In this document: piece after piece, positions 25,418 to 35,238 of the stretch
How positions within the stretch are numbered: the stretch's first letter is position 1
Layout: every line of letters starts with the position of its first letter
Assembly: GCF_000377705.1 (NCBI RefSeq)
Contig: NZ_KB898626.1
Span: 236,627 to 300,626, forward strand
Direction of reading: 5' to 3'
Length of the DNA stretch: 64,000 nucleotides
Source of the DNA: Salsuginibacillus kocurii DSM 18087
GTDB taxonomy: Bacteria > Bacillota > Bacilli > Bacillales > Marinococcaceae
Notes under the pieces: model-generated
Told to the model about the DNA's origin: nothing
The model's database searches: none
The model's input: the letters and a program-made list of their open reading frames with translations, nothing else
Program-made: the position numbers and the translations under genes

Positions 25418-27343
25418 ATGGTGTATTCCCACCTCTTTACTCCTCTGCGTTTAAGAGAGATGGAACTTAAAAACCGGGTTATGATGGGGTCGATGCACGT
25501 GGGCTTGGAAGGAGAAGAAAATGGGTTGGCTAAATTAACCGCCTTTTATACAGCCCGAGCACGACATGAAGTGGGACTTATTGTTACAGGGGGGGCTGCA
25601 GTATTACCTGAAGGAAGTGGCGGTGCTGATTTTATGTCGATTGCAAGTTCTGAAGATGTTGACTATTGGAAGCCCCTTACCGAAGCCGTTCATAACGCTG
25701 GCGGTAAAATTGCTCTGCAATTATTTCATGCCGGGCGTTACGCCTACAAAAATTTGACGGGGTTAGACCCTGTAGCCCCTTCCCCTCTTCAATCTCCTAT
25801 TAACCCTGACCTCCCGCTCGAATTAGATGAAAAAGGAATCGAACGCACCATTCAGGCATTTGCTGATGGAGCTCGCCGTGCCAAGCAAGCTGGCTTTGAT
25901 GCCGTTGAAATTATGGGATCAGAAGGCTATTTAATTAACCAATTTGTCTCCCCTGTTACAAACCAACGTTCTGATAAGTGGGGAGGGAGCCTGGAGAATC
26001 GTCTCCGTTTTCCTTTAGCAATTTCCCGCCGCGTCCGCTCGGCGGTTGGAGAAGCATACCCTGTCATCTTTCGTATGTCTGGTCTCGATTTAATAGAGGG
26101 CAGCACGACTGAAGAAGAAACGATTCAGTGGGCCAAACGTCTGCAAAGTGAAGGAATAGATATGCTCAATGTAGGGATTGGCTGGCATGAATCTAAAGTG
26201 CCTACCATTTCGATGAAAGTACCGCGCAATAATTTCATCCATGTAGCAGAAACATTAAAGCAACACGTTAGCATTCCAGTCATCGCTTCCAACCGCATCA
26301 ATAACCCTGAAGATGCCGAAGCAATCATAAAAGATCAACAAGCAGATATGATTTCCATGGCTCGTCCATTTTTAGCAGACCCTGAACTTTTAATTAAAGC
26401 AAAAGAAAGACGCTTAGAAGAAATCAATACATGCATTGCTTGTAATCAGGCATGCCTGGACCATGTTTTTGAAGGGAAATCAGCTTCTTGCCTGGTTAAT
26501 CCTGAAGCTGGAAGAGAATTGACCCTTACATTAGAAACTCCGGAAAAGCCTAAACGTCTACTTGTGATTGGAGCTGGGCCTGCTGGATTAGAAGCAGCCC
26601 GCGTAGCAGCCTTACGTGGACACGACGTAACAATTGCAGATACCAAAACAGAAATCGGCGGACAATTGAATTATTCGAAAATCGTTCCCGGTAAATCAGA
26701 ATTTCACGAAACAATACGCTACTTTCATACCCAACTGAAAAAACTGGGGGTCAAGATGGCGCTTGGAGAAAAAATTCACCCAGAGCACGAGCTTGTCATA
26801 AATAGTGAAGAAGTCATTGTAGCAAATGGGATTGTACCACGAAAACCCGAAATTCCAGGGGTTGAACTTCCTCACGTCTACTCGTACCGAGATGTTTTTG
26901 AAGGGCGCTGTAAACCAGGAAACCAGATTGTAATTATCGGTGGTGGTGGGATTGCCTGTGATTTAGCTCTTTTTCTTAAGGGACAAAAAGACTATGACAT
27001 TACCCTGCTGCAACGAAGTGAAAAGTTTGCCCGAGGCATTGGTAAAACAACCCGCTGGGCCACGTTGATGGAAGTGAAAAAGCAAAACGTACAAATGGTG
27101 GGTGGCATCTCTTATCAGGAAATTACAAACGAAGGCGTTGCATGTTTATCTGACGGAAAAGAAACCATTTTACCTGCTGATACAGTCATTTTAGCCAGTG
27201 GCCAGTTACCGAATCCTGAGCTTTATGAACGAATTAAAACAACTGGAAAACCAGCTCATGTAATTGGCGGAGCAAGCGATGCACTTGGATTGGATGCTAA
27301 AAAAGCAATCTTAGCGGGCACTACACTAGGCCGGGCCCTCTAA
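25418..27343 (+). CDS. 2,4-dienoyl-CoA reductase-like NADH:flavin oxidoreductase
   Basis: A 641-residue protein. Residues about 1-335 form an Old Yellow Enzyme barrel (FLFHAGRYA-like block, EIMGSEGYLINQF). The cluster motif CIACNQAC with later Cys (ASCLVNP) starts near residue 338, and an FAD/NAD domain with GAGPAGLEAARVAA begins near 385; a second GGGGIAC site follows. This is the E. coli FadH / trimethylamine-dehydrogenase layout with FMN, 4Fe-4S and FAD. Linkage to enoyl-CoA hydratase favours reduction of unsaturated acyl-CoA in beta-oxidation, although other enoate or amine substrates are possible. AAAGGAGG precedes the ATG. Confidence 0.83.
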   Translation: MVYSHLFTPLRLREMELKNRVMMGSMHVGLEGEENGLAKLTAFYTARARHEVGLIVTGGAAVLPEGSGGADFMSIASSEDVDYWKPLTEAVHNAGGKIALQLFHAGRYAYKNLTGLDPVAPSPLQSPINPDLPLELDEKGIERTIQAFADGARRAKQAGFDAVEIMGSEGYLINQFVSPVTNQRSDKWGGSLENRLRFPLAISRRVRSAVGEAYPVIFRMSGLDLIEGSTTEEETIQWAKRLQSEGIDMLNVGIGWHESKVPTISMKVPRNNFIHVAETLKQHVSIPVIASNRINNPEDAEAIIKDQQADMISMARPFLADPELLIKAKERRLEEINTCIACNQACLDHVFEGKSASCLVNPEAGRELTLTLETPEKPKRLLVIGAGPAGLEAARVAALRGHDVTIADTKTEIGGQLNYSKIVPGKSEFHETIRYFHTQLKKLGVKMALGEKIHPEHELVINSEEVIVANGIVPRKPEIPGVELPHVYSYRDVFEGRCKPGNQIVIIGGGGIACDLALFLKGQKDYDITLLQRSEKFARGIGKTTRWATLMEVKKQNVQMVGGISYQEITNEGVACLSDGKETILPADTVILASGQLPNPELYERIKTTGKPAHVIGGASDALGLDAKKAILAGTTLGRAL

Positions 27344-27368
27344 GACCATTTTAAAAGGAGCGATATGC

Positions 27369-28115
27369 ATGAGCTTGAAACAAGAAACGGTATTATACGA
27401 AACAGACCAGCGTATAGCTTGGATTTCTTTACATCGACCGCATGTGAAAAATGCCCTCAATATAGAGATGCACGAAGAATTATATGCAGCCTTGGCTGAA
27501 GCCAAACAAGACCAGAATGTAAAAGGGATTATCCTTCAAGGGACGGGAGATGCCTTTTGTGCTGGCGCTGATTTAAAAAGTGTTCCTGTTGAGGAAAAAG
27601 AAAGCCTCGATTATGGCCATTATCTACGTGACACATATAACCGTCTGCTTTTACTGCTGGATGAAATTGAAAAGCCAATTGTAGCTTATTTAAATGGAAC
27701 AGCTGTTGGCGCTGGTTTAAGTATCGCTCTTGCCTGTGACTTCCGCGTCGCACATTATGATGCAAAACTAGCCCTTAGTTTTATGAAAATAGGTCTTGTT
27801 CCAGACGCAGGAGCTTCTTATTTCCTGCCTCGAATTGTGGGACTGGGTAAAGCAATGGAGCTAGCTCTTGGAGACACAATTACGGCTGAGGAAGCCTACC
27901 GCATCAACTTAATTTCTAAGATTGGCTCACCCGAAGACGTCATCGCACCCCTTTTGTCCATGCCGTCTACAGCCTATGGTTTGATGAAACAAAACATGAA
28001 AGCAGGATTTGAAAAGGGATTAGCAGAAGTACTGGAAATGGAAGTAGCAGCCCAACGTAAAGCAGGTGCATCAACTGAGCACAAACAAGCCCTGCGCTAT
28101 TTTTTAGGACAATAA
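27369..28115 (+). CDS. Enoyl-CoA hydratase/isomerase family protein
   Basis: A 248-residue crotonase-fold protein with the oxyanion-hole blocks GDAFCAGADL (about residue 62) and AVGAGLSIALACDFRVA (about residue 115). The residue pattern at the second acid (GLVPDAGASYFLPRIVG) is like hydratases with one conserved Asp. It follows the reductase by 25 bp with AAAGGAG before the ATG and completes the TetR-led operon. It probably hydrates or isomerises enoyl-CoA; the exact substrate is unknown. Confidence 0.87.
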   Translation: MSLKQETVLYETDQRIAWISLHRPHVKNALNIEMHEELYAALAEAKQDQNVKGIILQGTGDAFCAGADLKSVPVEEKESLDYGHYLRDTYNRLLLLLDEIEKPIVAYLNGTAVGAGLSIALACDFRVAHYDAKLALSFMKIGLVPDAGASYFLPRIVGLGKAMELALGDTITAEEAYRINLISKIGSPEDVIAPLLSMPSTAYGLMKQNMKAGFEKGLAEVLEMEVAAQRKAGASTEHKQALRYFLGQ

Positions 28116-28261
28116 GAAGAATATAATCTGATTAACGCTTGTTATGATAACAGCCTGATTAAACAGGAGGCTCCTTTATTTTTGATGGCATTCATCTTAT
28201 GATATAGTAAATACGAATCCAGCAGGGACTATATTATTTTACATACAAGGAGTGAGTGGTT

Positions 28262-29011
28262 GTGGCAGAAGCTTCACAAACATTAGATGGTTGGTATTGC
28301 CTCCATGATTTTAGATCCATTGACTGGACGGCTTGGAGAGAAGTGCCGAGTGAAGAACAGCAAAGTATACTTGCAGAATTCCAGACACTGATTGATAGCT
28401 GGAAACGAAATGAAGAACAAGAAAAAGGAAGTTACGCGCTCTATTCGATCGTAGGTCAAAAAGCAGACTTGATGTTTATGGTGCTGCGCCCAACAATGGA
28501 AGAAATCCAAGAAATCGAGCTTGCCTTTAACAAATCCCGGCTTGCTGATTATACGTTTCCCTCCTATTCCTACGTTTCTGTAGTTGAACTGGGGAACTAC
28601 ACGCCGCCTAAGGATGGCACGGATCCATCGGACAACCCAGAAATCCGCAACCGAATTTATCCGATTTTACCGAAATGGAACCATGTGTGCTTCTACCCGA
28701 TGAATAAAAAACGGGAAGGCGCGGACAACTGGTATTCCCTTCCGATGAAAGACCGTAAAGAGCTGATGCGTGCTCATGGCATGACTGGTCGCCAATATGC
28801 AGGTAAAGTAAAACAAATTATCTGTGGTTCTACCGGCTTTGACGATTGGGAGTGGGGCGTTACCTTATTTGCACACAATGTCCTGCAGTTCAAAAAACTC
28901 GTATATGAAATGCGCTTTGATGAAGTATCTGCTCGCTACGGCGAATTTGGAGAATTCTTCGTTGGAAATATTTTGTCTCCAGAAAAGCTGGAAAACTACT
29001 TCTACATTTAA
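28262..29011 (+). CDS. hemQ: Coproheme decarboxylase HemQ
   Basis: A 249-residue chlorite-dismutase-fold enzyme that converts coproheme to heme b, the last step of the Gram-positive coproporphyrin route. It has the conserved block [18 protein letters not shown] with the radical Tyr, and [18 protein letters not shown] with the axial His. The start is a GTG at 28262, nine bases from AAGGAG; a GTG two codons earlier is too close to the site. B. subtilis YwfI sits next to pta; here the fatty-acid operon separates them. A long terminator follows. Confidence 0.93.
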   Translation: MAEASQTLDGWYCLHDFRSIDWTAWREVPSEEQQSILAEFQTLIDSWKRNEEQEKGSYALYSIVGQKADLMFMVLRPTMEEIQEIELAFNKSRLADYTFPSYSYVSVVELGNYTPPKDGTDPSDNPEIRNRIYPILPKWNHVCFYPMNKKREGADNWYSLPMKDRKELMRAHGMTGRQYAGKVKQIICGSTGFDDWEWGVTLFAHNVLQFKKLVYEMRFDEVSARYGEFGEFFVGNILSPEKLENYFYI

Positions 29012-29043
29012 ACCTAGCGAAGCTAACTTGATATTAATCTAAT

Positions 29044-29108
29044 TACCGAACCGTTGACTATTCATGAAAAAGGGAAACCTTTTGAATGGCGACGGTTCGG
29101 TTTTTTTA
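29044..29108 (+). terminator. Terminator after hemQ
   Basis: ACCGAACCGT pairs with ACGGTTCGGT; the loop contains a second stem (AAAAGG/CCTTTT). Seven T follow. Confidence 0.88.
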
Positions 29109-29370
29109 GTTGAGATTTCAAACCGGCCACCAATACCTAATAGAACGACAAGCGGTTATCTGCGCCTTTGACGGCCTTTTTCGCGGATATGCCCCTCAGC
29201 CTCTCCGCTCTGCTGTAAGGTCTTTGAGCCACAGACTTCCACAGGAGTCCCCGCTTGCACTACGTTTTCGTTTCAACACCAAGCACAAACAGAGCCTGAA
29301 AGTAAAAAAGGACATATTTATCTTCGATAGACATACAAGTAGAGTAGCGCTTAAAAAGAGGGTGATATGA

Positions 29371-29793
29371 GTGGCGGTTATAAAGGCAACCAGTGAAGAC
29401 AAAAAACTGATGGCACGATTAATGCGTGCTGAAGCTGAAGGCGAAGGGAAACAAGGGATGCTGATCGCGGGAAACGTGATGGTAAACCGAGTGCGCTTCC
29501 ATTGTTCTGATTTTGAGGACGTACGAACAGTCGATGATATGGTATTTCAGTCCCCTGGTGGATTTGAAGCCGTGCAAGAAAGTTATTTTTATCAGCGCGC
29601 CCGCGACCAAGAAGTACGCCTTGCAGAGAGACTGATAAGAGGCGAACGTTTTAACCCCGCTGAGCGCTCTTTATGGTTTTTCCGTCCTGGAGAAGAATGT
29701 CCCCCGGATTGGTTTGGCCAGCCTCTGTCGGGCGGTTTTAAAGCGCACTGTTTTTATAACCCAACCCCAGAAGAATGTCCGGAGATGTTTTAA
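29371..29793 (+). CDS. cwlJ: Cell-wall hydrolase CwlJ (spore cortex-lytic)
   Basis: A 140-residue SleB/CwlJ-type hydrolase without signal peptide, as usual for CwlJ. It has LMARLMRAEAEGEG with the catalytic Glu, GNVMVNRVR, FEAVQESYFYQRAR and a Cys-bearing C-terminal part (HCFYNPTPEEC). The start is a GTG at 29371. CwlJ degrades spore cortex during germination and needs GerQ for its place in the coat; gerQ follows by 32 bp and is probably co-transcribed. The preceding 29109-29370 stretch has GC-rich palindromic DNA and no gene. Confidence 0.92.
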   Translation: MAVIKATSEDKKLMARLMRAEAEGEGKQGMLIAGNVMVNRVRFHCSDFEDVRTVDDMVFQSPGGFEAVQESYFYQRARDQEVRLAERLIRGERFNPAERSLWFFRPGEECPPDWFGQPLSGGFKAHCFYNPTPEECPEMF

Positions 29794-29825
29794 AAACTTA
29801 AGACTATATTAAAGGAGGAACTTAC

Positions 29826-30248
29826 ATGTATTACCCACAATGGTACTATCCTATGCCAAGACAAGAATGGAACGGTTATCCAAACAACTTTAACAACAAT
29901 ATGATGCCTTACCCAGGTCCCAATAATAATAACAACAATAATAATGAAATGTGGGATTGGGAAGAAGGCATGCTTCCAATCGAAGAGTCCTATATTGAAA
30001 ACATCTTGCGGCTAAATCGCGGCAAGCCTGCTACGATATATATGACCTTCGAAAACAATCCTGAGTGGACCGCACAAACCTTCCGAGGCATTATTGAAGA
30101 AGCGGGGCGGGACCATATTGTAATCAGCGATCCTGACTCAGGCCGGTGGTATTTACTGCTTATGGTCTATCTGGACTACATCGTCTTTGATGAAGAAATT
30201 GAATATGACTACCCTTTCAATGATGTCGACCCAGCTGAAGTTTTATAA
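29826..30248 (+). CDS. gerQ: Spore coat protein GerQ
   Basis: A 140-residue coat protein. The N-terminus is Tyr/Pro/Trp/Asn-rich and low-complexity with a run of eight Asn (about residues 33-40), followed by the conserved GerQ core from EESYIENILRLNRGK to DYIVFDEEIEYDYPF. GerQ is needed for CwlJ localisation and in B. subtilis is cross-linked by transglutaminase. The N-terminal region here is Asn-rich, not Gln-rich. AAAGGAGG precedes the ATG. Confidence 0.92.
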   Translation: MYYPQWYYPMPRQEWNGYPNNFNNNMMPYPGPNNNNNNNNEMWDWEEGMLPIEESYIENILRLNRGKPATIYMTFENNPEWTAQTFRGIIEEAGRDHIVISDPDSGRWYLLLMVYLDYIVFDEEIEYDYPFNDVDPAEVL

Positions 30249-30314
30249 TGTAATGTAAATGTGTCTCATTTCTAGCCAGCCTTTTCTTAAAGGAAAATAA
30301 TATGAATTTGTTAT

Positions 30315-30348
30315 GCTCGGAGAACGCTCTGTTTCTTCGAGTTTTTTT
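30315..30348 (+). terminator. Terminator after gerQ
   Basis: CTCGGAGAA pairs imperfectly with TTCTTCGAG, followed by seven T. Confidence 0.7.
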
Positions 30349-30528
30349 ATGGAAAACACCCTATCCTATTCTATTTAACTATGCTAGTAACGTGACAAAA
30401 GCTTACCTGACATGCAATATTAACCCTTGGCATCTATGTTTGGAATGAGTTTGAGGAATACCTCGTTTTTCTTTTCCTTTCCTGCCCGTTCAATTTCTCT
30501 CTTTCGTAATCTAGCAGTTCCTCCATAT

Positions 30529-30628
30529 AAAGAAAACTTGGCAAAGCCAAGCCTACGGAGCAGGATGAGCCTTAGTTGCACGTATCTCGTTTCCTCCACC
30601 GATTTAAACATTCTTACGGTGTAAAAAA
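30529..30628 (+). repeat. Dispersed repeat family B, copy 3
   Basis: Starts AAAGAAAACTTGGCAAAGCC with the hairpin CTTGGC-AAA-GCCAAG, then GCCTACGGAGCAGGATGAGC, and ends TTCTTACGGTGTAAAAAA. It lies directly upstream of the clpE promoter, the only copy not joined to a terminator. Confidence 0.75.
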
Positions 30629-30641
30629 TTTTGCAAACCCC

Positions 30642-30699
30642 TTGAAAGTCAAAAAAGGTCAGACTATAATAGAGTTACGAAAGGTTAAAGATAGTCAAA
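30642..30699 (+). promoter_or_regulatory. clpE promoter with two CtsR boxes
   Basis: TTGAAA (30642-30647) and TATAAT (30665-30670) are 17 bp apart. CtsR direct repeats AGTCAAA-AAA-GGTCAGA (30647-30663) and GGTTAAA-GAT-AGTCAAA (30683-30699) fit the pattern RGTCAAA-NAN-RGTCAAA with one mismatch each. One box fills the promoter spacer, the other lies just past the start site. Confidence 0.88.
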
Positions 30700-30753
30700 G
30701 TCAACAAATGATTAATTCATACAACACTTCGAAAAATAAAGGAGGATGCACGT

Positions 30754-32913
30754 ATGATGCATTGTGAAAAATGTCAGCAACAGCAAGCAAGAATTGAATT
30801 GCACGTTAACGTAAATGGTCAAAAACAACGCTTGCGTCTTTGCAAACAATGTTATCAAGATATTCAAACTGGTATGCAGCAACCTGCTTACAGTTCCCCA
30901 TTTGGAAGTCATCCTTTTGCAAATATGTTTGGCGGGAGCGAGGCTGAAACTCACGCTGGCGCCGCCAACGGAATGGAAGCAGCTGAACAAAGCGGCCTTC
31001 TAGAAGAACTAGGCAAAAACCTCTCAGATGCTGCTTCAGCTGGAGGAATTGACCCTGTTATCGGCCGCGATCAAGAAGTAGAACGCGTCATCGAAACGTT
31101 GAACCGCCGCAACAAAAACAATCCCGTCTTAATTGGCGAACCAGGGGTTGGTAAAACAGCCATTGCTGAAGGACTAGCCCTGCGCATTGAAGAAGGACAA
31201 GTTCCTCATAAATTAAAAAACAAAAAGATCTATCTGTTGGATATTGCTTCTCTGGTTGCAAACACAGGGGTGCGGGGCCAATTCGAAGAACGAATGAAGC
31301 AATTGTTGCAAGAACTTCAAGAAAGAAAAGATGTCATCGTCTTTATTGATGAAGTTCATCAAATTGTAAACGCTGGAGCTACCGAAGGTTCAAGCGGTGC
31401 AGGAGATTTGTTAAAGCCCGCATTGGCGCGCGGTGAAATTCAAGTAATTGGGGCCACTACCCTTGCTGAATACCGCAAAATTGAAAAGGACGCTGCGCTT
31501 GAACGCCGTCTTCAGCCTATTATGGTAGATGAGCCTGCTACAAATGACGCGATTTCAATCTTAAAAGGGCTACAACCTAACTATGAAGCGTATCATAACG
31601 TTGCATTTACCGATGAAGCGATCGAAGCGTGTGTGACGCTTTCCAACCGCTATCTTCAAGACCGGTTCTTGCCGGATAAAGCTATTGATTTAATGGACGA
31701 AGCTGGTTCGAAGCTTAATTTGACGCACACGGAAAGTGATGAAGATAACATCAAGAGCCGTCTTGAGCAAATTGCAGCCGAAAAAGACCGGGCTACCCAA
31801 CAAGAGGACTATGAACGGGCAGCCACACTGCGGGATGAAGAACAAAAACTTCAACAGCAGCTTGAAGCTGACGAGCAAATTGGCAACAACAACGCTGAAA
31901 AACCTGCTGTACATGTTGAATTGATTCAGCAGATTATTGAAGCTAAAACTGGTATCCCAGTCCGCCGCCTGCAAGAAGATGAACAGAAAAAAATGAAGGA
32001 CTTGCCGGAGCGCTTAAACGCCAAAGTAATCGGTCAAAGCGACGCAGTAGAAAAAGTAGCACGGTCTATTCGTCGTAACCGGGCTGGACTTCGCCGTGGT
32101 AACCGCCCAATTGGCTCTTTCTTGTTTGCAGGACCAACAGGCATAGGTAAAACGGAACTTACCAAGTCTCTTGCCCACGAACTGTTTGGTGATAAAGAAG
32201 CGATGATTCGCTTTGACATGAGTGAATATATGGAAAAACATTCTGTTTCTAAACTTATTGGTTCTCCCCCAGGGTATGTCGGACACGAAGAAGCTGGACA
32301 GTTAACAGAGCGTGTACGCCGCAAACCATACAGCATTGTCCTGCTTGATGAAATTGAAAAAGCTCATCCGGACGTTCAGCATATGTTCCTGCAAATTATG
32401 GAAGACGGCCGCCTTACCGACAGCCAAGGCCGTACCGTCAGCTTCAAAGATACAGTGATCATTATGACTACAAACGCTGGCTCCGGTATGAAGAAAGTTT
32501 CTGTCGGCTTTGGACCTGATAAAGAAGAAGAAGCTCACGTATTAGAAAGCCTGCGCGATTATTTTAAGCCAGAATTCTTAAACCGATTTGATGCTCATAT
32601 TTCATTTAATGAATTAAGCCAAGACAACCTTATTCAGATTGTGGACTTGATGCTTGCTGAAATTATTGAAGCAGCAGCCGAGCAAGACATTGCGCTTACT
32701 ATTGATGAAGCAGCCAAAAAACGCTTGGCAGAGCTCGGCTATGACCCTGCATTTGGTGCTCGTCCACTGCGTCGAGTGATTGAAGAACACGTAGAAGATG
32801 GAATCGCAGATGCTATGCTAGAAGAAGATAAGGTTCAAGCCCTTCACGTGACCGTTAATGAGAATGAAACAATTATAATAAACACAGTAGATGCTTCTAC
32901 TTCTGTTAATTAA
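30754..32913 (+). CDS. clpE: ATP-dependent Clp protease ATPase ClpE
   Basis: A 719-residue Hsp100 unfoldase. The N-terminal zinc finger has CEKC and CKQC pairs (residues 4-31), diagnostic of ClpE. Two AAA+ modules follow, with Walker A GEPGVGKT near residue 127 and GPTGIGKT near 458, and Walker B VIVFIDE and IVLLDE. A UVR-like coiled stretch lies between them ([16 protein letters not shown]). ClpE feeds proteins to ClpP and is a heat-shock gene; the two CtsR boxes at its promoter support class III heat-shock control. Confidence 0.95.
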   Translation: MMHCEKCQQQQARIELHVNVNGQKQRLRLCKQCYQDIQTGMQQPAYSSPFGSHPFANMFGGSEAETHAGAANGMEAAEQSGLLEELGKNLSDAASAGGIDPVIGRDQEVERVIETLNRRNKNNPVLIGEPGVGKTAIAEGLALRIEEGQVPHKLKNKKIYLLDIASLVANTGVRGQFEERMKQLLQELQERKDVIVFIDEVHQIVNAGATEGSSGAGDLLKPALARGEIQVIGATTLAEYRKIEKDAALERRLQPIMVDEPATNDAISILKGLQPNYEAYHNVAFTDEAIEACVTLSNRYLQDRFLPDKAIDLMDEAGSKLNLTHTESDEDNIKSRLEQIAAEKDRATQQEDYERAATLRDEEQKLQQQLEADEQIGNNNAEKPAVHVELIQQIIEAKTGIPVRRLQEDEQKKMKDLPERLNAKVIGQSDAVEKVARSIRRNRAGLRRGNRPIGSFLFAGPTGIGKTELTKSLAHELFGDKEAMIRFDMSEYMEKHSVSKLIGSPPGYVGHEEAGQLTERVRRKPYSIVLLDEIEKAHPDVQHMFLQIMEDGRLTDSQGRTVSFKDTVIIMTTNAGSGMKKVSVGFGPDKEEEAHVLESLRDYFKPEFLNRFDAHISFNELSQDNLIQIVDLMLAEIIEAAAEQDIALTIDEAAKKRLAELGYDPAFGARPLRRVIEEHVEDGIADAMLEEDKVQALHVTVNENETIIINTVDASTSVN

Positions 32914-32940
32914 ATGACTGTTCCCCTGCTTAGCCTTAGC

Positions 32941-32976
32941 ATAAGAGCCGAACCCTTCGTGGATTCGGCTCTTTTT
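32941..32976 (+). terminator. Terminator after clpE
   Basis: AGAGCCGAA pairs with TTCGGCTCT, followed by TTTT. Confidence 0.88.
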
Positions 32977-33190
32977 AAGCAGTCTACATAGTAACATGAC
33001 GCCGACCAGTAATTTTCAAAAAAACGATGAACTTCCTTTATTCCCCACTCATAGACTGGTATTTTTTACGTATGCATGATATAAAGGACAAGGCTCTAGA
33101 TAGTTACAAGAACTTTTCTGTCTACCTAACCGCTTAACTAGATATACTTATTTATTTCACACTCTCACTTTTCTAAAAAGGAGTATACTA

Positions 33191-34012
33191 ATGATTGAAT
33201 GGAAAAATATAGTCCGCGGCCTGGCTATGGGTGTCAGCGACTTAATCCCCGGTGTTAGTGGCGGTACTACTGCTGTCGTACTCGGCATTTATGACCGCTT
33301 AATTCTCTCTATTAATCAATTATTCAGCCGAAACTTTAAAAGCGCCCTATTCTTCCTTGTTCCTTTAGGGTTAGGTATTGTCAGTGCACTTTTTATCTTT
33401 AGTAATGTTATTTCTTTTTTACTTGAAAGCTATCCAATCCCGACATACTTTTTCTTTTTTGGGCTAATTTTAGGAGTTATCCCCTTTCTCATACAAAAAG
33501 TCGATGCCAAACGAACGTTTCACGTGAAACATTTCATTCTTTTAATTATTGCCGCACTCGTGGTAGCTCTAAATTTCAGTATTGACCTAGACGAGTCATC
33601 TACAGTCATGCAGAACTTAGACATGGCCGATTATATGCTGCTTTTTGGGGCTGGTTGGATTGCTAGTTCTGCCATGCTTCTTCCAGGAGTAAGCGGCTCA
33701 TTGTTTTTTACGATCTTGGGTGTGTATGGAACATTGGTACACGCTTTATCAACTATTAATATTCCAGTCATTGCAGTCGTTGCAGTAGGGATTCTAGTTG
33801 GAATCCTTGTGATGAGTAAAATCATTCGTTACGTGTTACGTCGGTATCCTATTGCCACTTACGCTGGTATTATCGGCCTCATGCTCGGTTCTAGCTTTGT
33901 GATTTTGCCTGGCATCCCACCTACTCCTGGTCTCTTCATGAGCAGCATTGTCACCTTCGTGGCCGGGTTGGCTTTAGCTTTTGGATTAGGACGTGTGGAA
34001 CACGACCATTAA
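33191..34012 (+). CDS. popT: DUF368 undecaprenyl-phosphate flippase (PopT family)
   Basis: A 273-residue polytopic membrane protein with about seven or eight hydrophobic segments. It shows the DUF368 internal repeat: DLIPGVSGGTTAVVLGIYD (residues 17-35) and MLLPGVSGSLFFTILGVY (about 161-178). DUF368 proteins were recently shown to return undecaprenyl phosphate to the cytoplasmic face and matter most at alkaline pH in other bacteria. That fits an alkali-tolerant host, but the pH role here is inference. AAAAGGAG precedes the ATG. A parS-like site lies inside the coding sequence at 33516. Confidence 0.85.
   Translation: MIEWKNIVRGLAMGVSDLIPGVSGGTTAVVLGIYDRLILSINQLFSRNFKSALFFLVPLGLGIVSALFIFSNVISFLLESYPIPTYFFFFGLILGVIPFLIQKVDAKRTFHVKHFILLIIAALVVALNFSIDLDESSTVMQNLDMADYMLLFGAGWIASSAMLLPGVSGSLFFTILGVYGTLVHALSTINIPVIAVVAVGILVGILVMSKIIRYVLRRYPIATYAGIIGLMLGSSFVILPGIPPTPGLFMSSIVTFVAGLALAFGLGRVEHDH
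33516..33531. other. parS-like site inside the DUF368 gene
   Basis: CGTTTCACGTGAAACA differs from the parS consensus only at the first base. B. subtilis also has parS sites inside genes. Confidence 0.65.
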
Positions 34013-34017
34013 ACGTA

Positions 34018-34062
34018 TAACCCCCGACCTTCCTTATATAGGAGGGTCGGGGGTTATTTTTT
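34018..34062. terminator. Bidirectional terminator between popT and nos
   Basis: AACCCCCGACC(TTCC) pairs with GGAGGGTCGGGGGTT; T-rich on both outer sides (ATTTTTT on the plus strand). Confidence 0.88.
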
Positions 34063-34108
34063 AAAGGCTGTTGTTTAAATATGGAAAGGCGAAGCCCGTT
34101 TCATTTTT

Positions 34109-35200
34109 CTATTCATAGGGGCGTTCTTGATAGTAATAGTTTGGGGTTTTCCAAGTGTTATCGTAAGAAGAATGAAATATGCGAGTTGCTGCTGGAGAAG
34201 CGGGAGGGATAAGCCATGTCCAATCTCCTGTTACGTCTCTGCCTGCCTGTTTTTCTTGTTTTTCGAACTTTGTAAATTGTTTAGCGGCTGTGTGATGGTC
34301 GACGATGCTTACGCCTTCTCTGTGAAAAGAATATAGAACAGCACGGTTTAACTCCACCCCTGCCTGATCGCGCCATAGGTCGGCCTCGTGTTTCGAAGGG
34401 ATGCCCATGGCTTCTGCAACGTTTGGAAGCATGTTATAGCGTGCTTCATCAGCCAGATTTCGTGCGCCAATTTCTGTCCCCATGTACCAGCCGTTGAAGG
34501 GCGCAGCTGGATACGTAAGGCCACCAATTTCCAGTTTCATATCAGCTACAATCGGCACGGCATACCATTTGAGACCCAGGCTAGCTAAAGCCTCATTCTC
34601 GGGATGCTCGATCGCTATTTCTTTCACACTTGCCTCTGGAACTTCGTAATAGGTAAGGCCTTCTTCCTTTGTTTCAATGACTAACGGAAGGACATCAAAT
34701 GAAGTACCCGCTCCTTCCCATCCTGCTTTTTCACAGACTTTAGTAAAAGCAAGCGAATCTGGATCGCCGATATAACCTCCGTCCTTTTGCGCATACCCAG
34801 CGTAGCGAATGAGCTGATAGTTCCAAATACGAACCGGTGTCTCCTTCTCTCTTTGGGCGGGAAAGATAGAAATCATCGGTTGAATGCGGCCTTCATTCGT
34901 AGCTAGGTCGATATGTTCTATTAACGAAGAGGCAACATCTTTAGAAGTAAAAAGATGGCGTTGATCTCGTACAACCAACGTGTCCCAAAACAGGCGCCCT
35001 ATACAACGATTGCTGTTGCGCCAGGCGAGTTTTGCCCCATATTCAAGCTCTGCAAACGTATGCTCATACGTTCCTGTCAACTGGATGGATTTCTCCACCT
35101 CTTTTTTTCTATTGTCTCGAGCAATGGCACTGTATTGTTTTTCCTCATAAAATTGATTAAGGAATTGGGCAGCTTCATAGCGCAACGTTTCGCCGGACAT
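34109..35200 (-). CDS. nos: Bacterial nitric oxide synthase (oxygenase domain only)
   Basis: A 363-residue NOS oxygenase domain. The heme-thiolate Cys is in WRNSNRCIGR near residue 66. The substrate-binding region has FNGWYMGTEIGARNLAD, including the Glu that binds arginine. There is no reductase domain, as in other Bacillaceae, so electrons come from cellular flavodoxins. It makes nitric oxide from arginine; in bacilli this protects against oxidants and some antibiotics. AAAGGAGAG precedes the ATG. It starts 38 bp after an M20 amidohydrolase on the same strand. Confidence 0.95.
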   Translation of the reverse strand: MSGETLRYEAAQFLNQFYEEKQYSAIARDNRKKEVEKSIQLTGTYEHTFAELEYGAKLAWRNSNRCIGRLFWDTLVVRDQRHLFTSKDVASSLIEHIDLATNEGRIQPMISIFPAQREKETPVRIWNYQLIRYAGYAQKDGGYIGDPDSLAFTKVCEKAGWEGAGTSFDVLPLVIETKEEGLTYYEVPEASVKEIAIEHPENEALASLGLKWYAVPIVADMKLEIGGLTYPAAPFNGWYMGTEIGARNLADEARYNMLPNVAEAMGIPSKHEADLWRDQAGVELNRAVLYSFHREGVSIVDHHTAAKQFTKFEKQEKQAGRDVTGDWTWLIPPASPAATRIFHSSYDNTWKTPNYYYQERPYE

Positions 35201-35238
35201 TACCTTTCTCTCCTTTTTATAGGCAGCCGTTTTAATCT

